Part shown: positions 43,185 to 54,733 of the stretch, piece after piece
How the letters are laid out: every line of letters starts with the position of its first letter
Numbering within the stretch: the first letter of the stretch is position 1
Assembly: GCA_019843655.1 (NCBI GenBank)
Contig: JACDQD010000006.1
Location: forward strand, 15,518,246-15,582,245
Direction: 5' to 3'
DNA length: 64,000 nt
DNA from: Lethocerus indicus
Lineage: Eukaryota; Arthropoda; Insecta; Hemiptera; Belostomatidae
Position numbers and translations under genes: made by a program
The notes under the pieces: generated by a model
Databases searched by the model: none
The model's input: only the letters and a program-made list of their open reading frames with translations
Told to the model about the DNA's origin: nothing

Positions 43185-46100
43185 TCAATTGCAGTCAACT
43201 TGTAATTGAACATTTATATTCACAGATGCTAACTGAGCTACTAGATATTTAAATACATAAGGAATGTCAATTTTCTGGATTTTTCCACTGGCCTTACAGA
43301 GGCGGCATGATAGAGCTCTTGTAAATGCTTCATGGTCAGTTTTTCCACTGATTGACAGGTAAGGTCCCAAAAGTGTTCCACAGGTCTGACATATTAGAGC
43401 CTGAAAAATTAGCATACTAACTTAATATTTAAATCATAAAAGTCTATTTAGTTTGATATACCTGTTTTGTGGTCTGCGAGGGGTTGGAATACTGTAGGTT
43501 CGTGATGTTTCTGTCTCCTCTCGCTGGTTTGGTCTTTTGCTTTTGTCTTTTAGCAAAAGACCAAATCAGCGAGAGGAGACAGAAACATCACGAATCTATT
43601 TAGTTTGTTTATAACAAATTCGTTTTTCCATAATTAATGTTTGTCAGATTTAAAGAAAAATTATTTTAATTGTAACACCTTTTAAATTTTGTTTATCAAT
43701 ACAGTTATATAAGGACCAACATAACGAATTAAACCTGCTACAAAAAAATTATGATACAAACTGTTGATTTATCTGCACAATGGAAAAGTCTATCCTGCAA
43801 TAGAAAAGATGCCCCATGGGACAACAAAGAGTCCCTTTCCATCTCTCCAAACCTCACACCTCCTCCTCTCTTCCTGCCTTTGATTGGTTGATGTGTTAAT
43901 ATGTCAGTAGGTCCAGTACTTCTAACCTACATAAAAACATTTGCAATGCATTAAAAAAATTAAGATGAAATGAACATTAAGTTTAATATCATCAAATAAA
44001 AAATGAAGATTAAAATTTATAAATTAAACTGAATGAGCAATCAGTACTGAAAATCTCATTTAAAATGTGAAAAGATTGCATCATATGATTGACTTTTCAT
44101 ACTATGTAATATCTTTTGAGTGTTAATTCTGAGAATATAAGTGATTTTACAATAACACAAAACAATATAACAAAAAATCTGTATGATAAAACAGAAAATT
44201 AATCAAGCATAAATTTTTCCCTTAATAATGACACTTAACTTAGTTCAATTAAGTTAATTTTTTCAATTAATGCATTCATTTCTTCACTACCAATCATTAA
44301 ATTACCATTGCATACTATATGAACTGATTTAAAAAAAAATTAAATCTTTTTTTGCCTAATAAAACATTTTATAAGATGAGGTCATGAGCACTTACAAATC
44401 AATTTTTTCGTTTGTTTTTTTAATACATAGTTTCATTCATAAGTATATACTGGAACGTACCTGCCACTTATCTGAGACCATATGCCTGAGACGTTGATAG
44501 TGCACAATCCCAAAGAAAATTTCTGCTTTCATTTCTCGCCCATCAATACCACTAAACATTTTTTCAGTGCCATAGTAATTATACCCACCTGTAATGATAA
44601 AATTAGTTTCACTGGCATTATACAAACACTTACTTTACAACAATTCAAACTCGCAAGTTACCGAAACTTCTATCCCTTATTATGCAACAACCCAGGATGG
44701 CCCCTATATGAGTATGCTCATACACTAACTTGATTCCAAATTTATTTAAAATATGCCATTCTCATTACTTCGTGTGTTATTTTGTTAAAATTATCAATAG
44801 CAAGGGCGCACTGAGTTCATTCCTTCTATTTTAATCCAATTATAGAATATATATAATGTTTATATTTTCTCTCTAGTGTACTTGTTTTATATTGTGTAAG
44901 AATTTGTTATATCCATAATATGATGGGTAAAAATAGAATTCAGACAATGAATATAAAAATTAATAAGTAACATACATTTTTATGGCAATATCAATTTTTA
45001 CCTGTTTATCAATGTTTACCATTTATTTTTAGTTACCTGCTTCTAATAACCTGCCGAAGTAGTTAATAGCTGTATCATCTTCAGAAAAAATAAATGGTGT
45101 AGCATCATGTACTAAGCCATGGACTGCAGCTGACTTTCCAGCCATACATTCTATCATCATAGCTATAAATAAAACTATAATTATTATCAGAACATAAACC
45201 ATACTTCAATGTACCTTTTAAGAATACTGCATTTAAAAGTTCCAAAATTAAATATAATTCAGTATGCATTATAGATTATTCAGATAAATATAAAATTGCC
45301 ATGCCAAATTTTCTTTCATAGATTCTAATTTATCAAAAGACAGGTGAGAAATATAATCTTTTTATTTCAATACATTATCCACATCTAACTAATTAATTTT
45401 CATGTACAAAATAAATTAATCAATATATATAAAAAGATTGAGTATGTTCACATTTTTTAGTTAGGGTCCACTTGGTATTATTAGACTTGTTTTGATGCTC
45501 CATTTATAAATTTTATTTTGTTGTGACCCAGATTTTGTATCTCTCAAGTGGAACAATAAACATGAAAAATTGAGAAAAACTTTGGGAACTAGCACTTAAA
45601 GATTAAAGGGAAAGACCCAGTATTATTGTCTGAACAAATTGAACTGGTACTCAAACATTTTGAGTAGGAAAGCAAAAATTTATTTTATGGCTCGATGAAG
45701 GACAGAATTTTTTTCACTGTAGAATGCTCCCAACCGTATGACCTCACAATATATGAAACATTTCCCTACTATAACCCACCAAAATTATTGTATAAACCTT
45801 AACTATAGTGTAACCCATATAGTTTTTCATTTTACATCATTCTACATTGTTTTTTGGCCATAGTTCTTCCAACAGTTCAGCAGTGCTGACCGCCTATGCA
45901 CACAGTTGTTAGAATAAGTTAGTATAAGAATAATACTTATTATTGTAGGGTTAAATCGTCATACACTCTAGTAACAATTACAATCCTATAGATTAAGGAA
46001 TAGGTTAACTATAGTTAGATTAAGCTTAATATGATAAGATTTCAGTAGGTCATTAAAACCTAAAAACAATACCTATTGTCATTCGAGAAGGAAAGCCGTG

Positions 46101-49100
46101 AGGATTGAAAACTATATCAGGAACAAGTCCAGACTCCGTAAAAGGCAAGTCTTCAGCAGGCCATTTTTGACTACAAATACCTTTTTGGCCAGCTCGGCTA
46201 GCAAATTTGTCTCCAACATTAGGATTCCTCTGAAAAAAGTTAGCATAGAACATTAACTATTGATAACAGAATAATGAAAGTACAATAAGGAATAAAAACT
46301 AAGAAACATTTACTTTATTGAATTTTGAAAAAACTTATTTATTTTACTCAAATCAATATTTTTATTGTAAAATAATATAACATATCCATCACTGAAAATT
46401 TATTATACAAACAGCCAGTAGTATTGAAATAAAGATATGTATTTTATTTTCTTTATTCTATTACCAGGCTTCCTAAGCCTTGTAATATTTGTTTAGGTTA
46501 AGTAGAAAAAGTTATTAATTTAAATCTCCAAATTTTCATACAGTATACATATGAATGTTAAATGAAGATTAACGATACTAACAGTCAAAGTATTTAAATA
46601 ATTATTTTAAACATCATAATTATACTAAAAAAGCAGTGTAAATAACTAGCTTATAACACTTACAGCAATCCTAAATGTGATACAAGCTTTCACCAACTCC
46701 TTTGTTCCAGGGAAGGCACCACAGAGCCTTACATTGTCCACTACAGCTTCTTCCTTACTATGGTACTGACCAGTGACGTATGCTGCTTTGTTAGCATCAT
46801 AATAGCTATTGAATTAACAAATAAAGTTACTGATTAAGTATATTTTAAATAAACTACATCATTTTTAATAATTATAATTAATACAATAATTTAGCACACA
46901 CCAATAATATATATCTCCATCATTAAGCTTCATGCCTGGAAATGGTAAGCCATCTTCACCCAATGTTTCAGTTAAATGTGGCTTTGAAGGATCAAGTTCA
47001 AAATATGATTTTGGCTGAAATTGTTTTATTTCAATGGTAAAATTTAAAAAAATCAATATTTCATTATATGGCTAAAGTTATTATGATTTATAAAATGGTG
47101 TGTTTGTAAACTGCTCTTAAATTATAAGTTAACTACATATAGCAGAACTTAAAATATACTGCATGAAACTGATTATCCTAATAGAAAATATTGTCTCTGT
47201 GAACTTACCGATTCCAATTCTATAAATTCAGACTTTAAAATAGAACCAGCTGCAAAACCCCTATCTAGTGATGCCTTATTAATGATCATTGCATCTTCCA
47301 TGTCATAACCCTAAAATATAGGGTATAAATATTCAACACATATAAATACACATGTATAAATATTCCTTAACAGAACAAACAACTAAAAGATGAAATAATA
47401 TTGATTAATAAAAAACTAATAATAATTTACAGTATATGAAATCACAGCCACGATAGCATTAACACCCATTGCAAAGTTGTCAAGCTCAATCATATCATAA
47501 TGAACTGGTCTGAAAAGTGGTGAATTCGGAGTCTGAAGCCTGTACAACTTAGTTTCCGCCTGCAACTGCCACGTGTGACAAGGAGTGCCCATTGTCTGCT
47601 TACCCATCTGTTGTATTAAAATATGTTGTGTATCATTAATCAAAAGTAAGAAGTATTAATTAATATATTAATCATTTCTCATGTTCATAATTGTATATAC
47701 TACCTGACATTGATACATATTCCTTGGGCTTTGATTACAGTCAGGCATTGGTATTAAGCAAGCTAGATTACTTAAGAAACTAGTTTTAGAAAGTTCTTGG
47801 TGAGTTGTGATCTGAAATAAAGAAATGTATAATAATAAAAGACATGATGAAAATTAAAATATAACAGCAAATTATGCATAAACCTAAATAAATATTACCA
47901 CACTGGTTTAAGTTTGACATATTGTTAAAACAACTGTTCCTGTGTTGTTATACATAAAATAAATAATGGAATATCTATTGTTGGTACCTTATGGAATAAA
48001 TTCACTTTTATATGCTAATACATAGATGCGTACCATGAATACGACAAAACCTGTTAGAGAAAACTTTTTAAAATTCATAACTGAAACAATAATTAATATT
48101 ATATATATATAAACAAATTCATATCAATTACCCCTTTATAAGCCTCATCTTGTGTTATACATATATCCATATAAACTTGTTCAAATGTACCAATAAGTTC
48201 AATTTGCTTAGCTGCTAAATTTTGTACAGGTCTCATCATACGTGCTGGTCCAGTAAATAAGAACAACCCTGGGTATTGGCCATTTGTTCCAGATACTGGA
48301 ACTAAGGCAATCTCAAGAGTGTTTGGTACCTGGAAATAAGTTTCATATCTAATATCTGTACACAAGATAGTTAATATAGTCACATATGACATAGTTATGA
48401 ATACAAATAGCAAGTTACCTTTTCACCTTTAATTTTTAGGATCCTAAGTTTGGCCACTAATCCGTGGGCTATACTATGAGCAACTTTTCCAATAACACAG
48501 CCATCTAACATAACAGTATAACAATTTTTTGTATTCAGCATACAAGCACTGCCTAAGGGATGCATACCTAAAGAAGCCAAAACACCCGGAATTTTCGCTA
48601 CTAAAATGGGATCTGCCTGCACACTCACCTAAAAAAAATGGGAAAAATTTTTTAAAAAACTTTCATTAAGTAAATCACTTTTTAGTTTTAAGTTTACATT
48701 GTCAATACCTATTAATTTTGGATACAATGTACATGAATTTGTTTTATACATTGTTATATTTATTTATTACAATCTTACGTTCAAAATCTTATGATATTAA
48801 AATACTAATTTACAAGAAACCTCGCAATGTTTTGTTAGATGATTAAGTAATCCACAAGGAGCACCGTCTGGTGTATGCACAGGACAAATGAATCCCCAAG
48901 CATCTGGTAACAATTGTCTAGCTTCAGTTGTTCTCATTTCTTGAAAAAATGTTCCTCTATGAACAGATTTGAAATGTGCCATGTATCGCATCCTATTAAT
49001 ATTTTCTGCTACAATGGTTAATCCTAAAATATAAAAATTAATATTTGAGCTTCAAAAATATTGCCAAAACTCAACTATATTTTGTTCCTCAAAAGCAACT

Positions 49101-51655
49101 GACCTTTATTCTGCATTAATCCAAGATTAAGTTTGCCTAAATTTCCAGTACTTAAAAAATTGGTCATTGCAGATTCTAAAGTTCCAGATCTTTTCATAGC
49201 CAAATTTATTTCCTCTGGAAAGTTAAAAATGCTCATTATTACATACTGAGTTACATAAAACCAACTAGAAATGTGTGAGTTAGATAACAATGGAAATTTC
49301 ATATTCCTTGTTATGACATAAACAAAATTTTAACCAATTACTTACATGTCATTATGTATCCTATACTTTCAGTTCACAAAATAATTTTGTAAGCTATTTT
49401 TAAAGCAATAATCAGAAATGTATGCTCAGATATTATAATTTACTACCTGGATTTAAAAATGAAATTGCTAATTAAGCTCAAGAAATACATGGTAATAATT
49501 TTTATTATTACACAACATAAAAAACTAACCTGTATTAACACAATATCCTGGTTTTTCCTTCTTCATAATATTCATTTTTACAAATGATAACCAACTTTGC
49601 ATCTTTTCTTTCAGGACCTTCGAAAAACTTAGTTAATACAATATATATTGTTTTCAGTAGTGTGAATGTGTATGTAAGTGTATGTATGTGGTCAGAAGCA
49701 TATGAAGATAAGTACACAAAGTAATTTACTCTCTAACTCACATAAACTTTGTAGTCATATTTTATTCTGAACATTATATTTATATTATGGCCACAATAGC
49801 AACTCTCCATAAAAAAAAAATTTGTACACGTGGATTGTGTAATGAAAAATGTAAAAATATTCATGAACCTGTAAATAAAGATGACCACCAAGCAACAGTT
49901 CTTGCATCATTACACAATCGACACCTTCAGGTGCACATTTTCCCTGCACAAAGGAGAAGAGTTTCTGAATCATAAATATCAAACAGTTCCATTTATCCTG
50001 ATAAGAATTCAGATGAATGCACACACAATACCTGAAATTATAGCATGATTATCAAAGTTAAGTTTCAAAAATGCAAAATTATCTAGTGCTGAAATCTAAC
50101 ATACTTCAATATGTAATCACAAACATCTTCATCTGTATAAACCCCTTGCATCTCATACACTCTACTCCTGAAAATTCCTCCAACAAACTGGCGGGCATCA
50201 ATATGGGAATGAATATTTTCAACATGCAATGCTCGCAACATGTTTAGGACACACCTACAAATAATAAATAATATAACATAACTAGCATTAATGATTTTGC
50301 ATTTATCTCAATAATATATGAAATTAGAATATTTTATTGAATGAATGGAATTACCCTTTCATGTAAAGATCATCTTCACAACTATCCATTATAGCCTTAA
50401 ATATTGCTTCATCTGTTACATTAACAAGACATTTCAGTATTAGAATAATAGGTGTATAGTACAGAGACCTTCCATAACTAATCATTAATTTCATACTCCC
50501 ATCAGTAACAAAGTGCAATACATTATTCTGAAAAATGAAGTGATCATAAAAAAATAAAATCAATAAGAACATCCTAGTGATGTTAAAATAAAAATCATCA
50601 AACATTTTAAATAACAATTGTACTCACAACAGATGTTTCATCTTCTTTCACACATCTTATTAGAAGACCCATATCTGAAAAAAGATTCCCCCTCTGTTTC
50701 CATGAAGAACGTTTTAAAGCAACAGGATAATTTCGGCGCGTCAATAACAGCATACGTATTAGCCTTTCATGCCCCTTAAGGATAAAATAACCACCCCATT
50801 CTTCAGCATGTTCTCCATGTTCAATTAGTTGAGCCGGAGTCAAAGTTGATAAATTACATACCTTTGACTGAACCAAAGAAAACATTAAATATTGTAATTT
50901 ACATAGGAATTCAACCAAACTGATAGGTAACAAAACTGACCATAAGCATGACAGGAACATATCCAAGTTCTTTCTCAATTGGTCTTTGCACAATACCATC
51001 TATTTCCCAATGTAATTTAATAATTAATCTTCCATTATATGTAGCGGCCTTTTGACGACATTCAGTTGGCCAAACTTCTCTTGAACGAACTCCAATAATG
51101 CCAGTAGGAACACAGGGGGGTAAAATGCACATTTCCTAAAAAAATCATTTTATTAGTAAACCCTTTGCAGCCCATAATTATCATTGCCCTGGGGAGGACT
51201 GGACAGTGGACCTAGTAGAATAATATTGTTTCCCAGTAGGCAAAGGCATTGGACATAGGAACACTGGAATGTACTCATTCCTTCTCTAAATATCTCACAA
51301 CTATAAGGGACAATTAATTTAAGTAAATATAACTGTTCGTTGCTGTTTACCTGTATAGAAAGTTTTATACACTGACCCTCAACCATAAACTCGAGAGGAG
51401 TCATATTTCTGACAGCCTGATCTAGACCGCTGTCAAGCACATAGTTAAAGGAGTCAACGTGCGGTTTCCCCAGTGTTCTTAAGAACTGCGAATTAAAGTA
51501 TTACAAATCGGTTGTTAAGTGGAAAAAACAGAACACTGACTATTTTGTAATAACATCTTCGCAAACAAGTATTAATGTATCACCTGATTTGGTTTCTCTG
51601 GAGGTTCACCGTAAGTGGGTGATGTCAAATTTCTAAGAGTAGGTGTTAGAACCAT
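43185..51655 (-). CDS. RpI135: DNA-directed RNA polymerase I second-largest subunit (RPA2/RPA135), complete
   Basis: Makes pre-rRNA in the nucleolus and, with the largest subunit, forms the active centre. Twenty-two exons in phase give about 1123 residues, close to the family length: 51584-51655, 51351-51485, 50941-51135, 50628-50867, 50355-50527, 50105-50254, 49869-50031, 49530-49617, 49104-49214, 48821-49023, 48419-48628, 48132-48329, 47704-47811, 47431-47607, 47209-47310, 46902-47014, 46664-46805, 46073-46229, 45037-45162, 44461-44588, 43762-43926, 43185-43400. Landmarks are [93 protein letters not shown] and the C-terminal zinc ribbon CQTC...CRLC. The Pol I type is supported by the short C-terminal ribbon and the overall match. 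The last intron carries a foldback insertion. The start [10 protein letters not shown] is the first ATG in the exon. Confidence 0.95.
43456..43594. mobile_element. 139-bp foldback insertion with 13-bp target-site duplication
   Basis: Perfect direct repeats tctatttagtttg at 43443-43455 and 43595-43607 flank the insertion. It contains a 41-bp inverted repeat (43501-43541 and 43552-43592, one mismatch) with a 10-base loop. Its left 85 or so bases match the dispersed repeat at 29.99-30.08 kb. It lies in the last intron of RpI135, about 55 bases upstream (in the gene's sense) of the final exon. The long target duplication points to target-primed reverse transcription with end inversion. Confidence 0.8.
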
Positions 51656-52410
51656 TTTGCAGTATTTACAAAACCAAAACTAATCAAAATAACATCACGT
51701 GTAGGCATGCACCCTGAAGCCTTGTAATAACCTCCTTGATACCTCCGGGAATTTTAAATTTGTAACCTCTTCACTCCATAATATACACCCACTTCTGATA
51801 ATTAATATTAAGCATTTAGCATTAGTATTACTTAATAAATTGTAACATTCATAAATAGAATCAACATAGAAAACTGAATTCTTTAAGGTGCGGTAGTTGG
51901 GTTATTAATTATAAGACCTTCTTGACCCGAAAGTTTCCAACCCGGAGAATTTGATGGAATAAGCTTCCTTTTTCATTTATAACTAATTTTAAATTAATTA
52001 GTATGATAGGTTACATCGATAAATTTTAAAATATCAACCTCCTGCTATTCCCAGATTTAGGAATACCTGAACGAGCTCCACTGAAAGGGTTTTTACCCTT
52101 TCTTTCTGGCACACTCTCGGGTGTTGTCTGCCGCCGACGTTTCGGAAGTCTCATTGGTTCCATCATTAGGGCTCGGACTAATCGAAATAATCATTCAAAG
52201 TAAATCAAAGTTCGAATAATAATTCGAAGTGATAATTCAAGTTCTAGTTGCAGAAACCTTTGTTAATGTATCAAAGAACACCGTTGTGAAGGTAGATACA
52301 ACATGCAATTTTTATTGCATGCGTTTTTCTTTTGAAAAACGTGTGTGTAGTTTCGTGATAGTATTGTTCCCAGACCATTTTATTTGTTTAAATTCATCGA
52401 AAAATGTAAA
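51656..52410. promoter_or_regulatory. Shared divergent promoter region, RpI135 / mitochondrial carrier
   Basis: 755 bases separate the two start codons on opposite strands. CpG becomes frequent from about 51.88 to 52.25 kb (for example ccgccgacgtttcgg at about 52130-52144), and an inverted CCAAT box (attgg) lies near 52154. No clear TATA box was assigned. A bidirectional promoter is inferred from arrangement and composition. Confidence 0.45.
52404..52409 (+). promoter_or_regulatory. Start-stop upstream ORF (ATG TAA) one base before the carrier start codon
   Basis: ATGTAA is followed by a single A and then the carrier's ATG at 52411. If the mRNA leader includes it, ribosomes would meet a minimal start-stop before the main start, which usually lowers translation or forces leaky scanning. 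Present in the sequence; the effect is inference. Confidence 0.5.
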
Positions 52411-53670
52411 ATGTCAGAAAAAGAAAACAAAATTCCGAATCACGTATTATTTATAACTGGAGGTATTGCCGGGTAGGAATATGATCCAGATATCTATTAT
52501 TTCCCTTTTATTTATGAAATTCAAGGAATTTTATTACATAATTTATTACAAATCTAAAAAGATTTATTTCAATTTATGATTTTATACAGGTGCGGAGCCG
52601 TTACATTTGTTCATCCCATTGATCTTGTAAAAGCCCGCATGCAAGTTAGCGGAGAAGGCGGAAAAATGAGAGACCACAGGAATTCTTTAAGTGCTTTGAA
52701 GAATATAGTTAAAAATGAAGGATTTATGAGCCTTTACAGTGGGTTTTCTGCAAATGTTACGAGACAGATGTTCTACACCATGACCAGACTCGGACTGTTC
52801 CAAATTGTAACAAAAAAGTTTTCAGCGTAAGAAGTTACTAATTGAAAATTAATTTCAGCGAATATTCGCGTAGACCATATTTAAGCAAGATCAGAGTGTT
52901 TGTTATCAATTTGCGTATTCAAACGTTATCTCTTTTATTACTTAATACATCTAGGAAGTATTATAATTTTTCTCACGCATTGATTACATTGGAACATTTG
53001 TTATTAAAATGTGGTGAACGAATAGATACGATGAAATTAGTGTTCGTATAGATTAACAAATCGAGAAAAAATTACCAACAATTGAAGGTTGAAGGGTTTA
53101 ACCTGTTTGCCTTGCTTCGGTGATGTTCACAAGGATGGAATCATCGACATTTCATTCTATCCAAAATAATGGGCTCGAAGGGAATACATAAGGCAGCTAG
53201 TTATACAGAGAGTTATAAAAAGCAAAAATGTACTACGATAACCAATCTTCACAACATTCGTCTTCTATGAACAATTTCTCCTGGGAAGTAAATCATGTAA
53301 ATAAGAACACGTTATTATTGTTTCTCTACATAATAACTCGCCGATGGATGGAATGTATTGAGATAATCATCTAACATAATTTCCACCAAAACAATCAAAA
53401 GTCCACTGAAAGTGAATGTGCACCACTTATATAAGTACCAACATAGTGCGTTGATTTTATTTCCTTTATTGAAAATCTCATACCGATTTATTTGTTATTG
53501 TTGCAGGATAGAATTTGAAGGTATCAAAGCACAAGCAGCTGCAGGCCTTATTGCAGGGGGTATAGCATCTGTAATGTCAACGCCAGTAGAAGTAAGTAAA
53601 ATCAAAAGATTTTATAATGCATATATAAATACTCAACATTACCATAAAACACAGCAAAACCTAACTTGTC

Positions 53671-53701
<31 letters not shown>

Positions 53702-54636
53702 TTGAATCATGTCTGTCTGTCCACATTTTGCCGGCAGTGAACATTAGTTCGGCAGCAACTCCATGTTACTCATATATTTATTATAAATGTATCCAACATA
53801 TTTATTGTTAAAATTATTTTTTAGGTTTCACTTGTGCGCATGATTGTAGATGGACGTCTCCCAGTAAATGAACAAAGAAAATACAAACACGTCTTCGACG
53901 CAGTTTATAGAATTTCAAAAGAAGAGGGAGTCTTAAAACTGTGGACTGGTGCTGTGGCTTCCGTTTCACGCGCCATGTTAGGAAATGTCGCACAGTTGGT
54001 TCCATATGTGCAAACGAAGAGATATTTGTTGCGGAATGGTAAAAATTATTTCATTTGATTTGATTGACGATTTGTATTTACGAGAAAAATTATTCAGAAA
54101 CTGAGACTAACATTTTTCCAGGCATGTCGGATGATTTCGCTTGTCATTTCTTATCGAGTCTATTAGCTGGGTTCACATACGCTTCCTCAACATGTCCATT
54201 GGATTTAGCTAAAACGAGGTAGAGGCATAGACAATTGTTTAAAATTTTGTAGTTCTATGAAAAATAAAATATAAATTATGAGGTTGACATTTAGTTGAAA
54301 TATTACATTTAACAGTAGTTCAATTAACCTACTTTTTATAATACTCCTTGATATAGATTGTTAACTATGTTTAATTGCTAGACACAGTTTTTATTTTTTC
54401 ATTAAAGGATGCAATCAATGAAAACAATTAATGGAGTCCCGGAATATGCAGGAGTTGCTGATGTTTGGATGAGAACAGTAAAGAATGAGGGTTTATTCGC
54501 ACTTTGGAAAGGATTTGGACCTTACTATGGTCGCATAGCTCCTTTCACCATACTAATGTTTGTATTTGTCGAGCAGCTCATGAAAATGTATAGAATTTAT
54601 TTCCTTGGAGAATCTGGTTCAAAGGGTGCTTTTTGA
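52411..54636 (+). CDS. Mitochondrial carrier, 2-oxoglutarate/malate (SLC25A11) type, complete
   Basis: Inner-membrane solute exchanger. Six exons in phase give 307 residues, the usual carrier length: 52411-52472, 52590-52826, 53507-53591, 53825-54038, 54122-54218, 54408-54636. The three repeats each carry a signature: HPIDLVKARMQ, TPVEVSLVRM and CPLDLAKTRMQ. The closest family by eye is the 2-oxoglutarate/malate carrier (VRMIVDGRLPVNEQRKYKHV, AQLVPYVQTKRYLL, LWKGFGPYYGRIAPFTIL). It is diverged from the canonical protein, and insects carry several paralogues, so the exact substrate is uncertain. Its exons and introns are CpG-rich, unlike the neighbouring genes. It is head to head with RpI135 and has a short 3' UTR. 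Confidence 0.9.
53671..53697. repeat. (AT)n microsatellite
   Basis: About 27 bp of AT repeat in the third intron of the SLC25A11-type carrier gene. Confidence 0.9.
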
Positions 54637-54652
54637 AATCATGATCCGAGTC

Positions 54653-54658
54653 AATAAA
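54653..54658 (+). terminator. Polyadenylation signal of the SLC25A11-type carrier
   Basis: AATAAA only 17 bases after the stop codon, implying a 3' UTR of a few tens of bases. Confidence 0.65.
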
Positions 54659-54674
54659 ATTCGTTTTAACGTAA

Positions 54675-54733
54675 ATTTATTTATTATTTATTGTTTATTA
54701 TTTATTTATTATTTAAATATATTTATTTATTGC
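54675..54733. repeat. TTTA-rich low-complexity tract
   Basis: Imperfect repeats of TTTA/TTA over about 60 bp just beyond the carrier polyadenylation signal. Confidence 0.85.
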
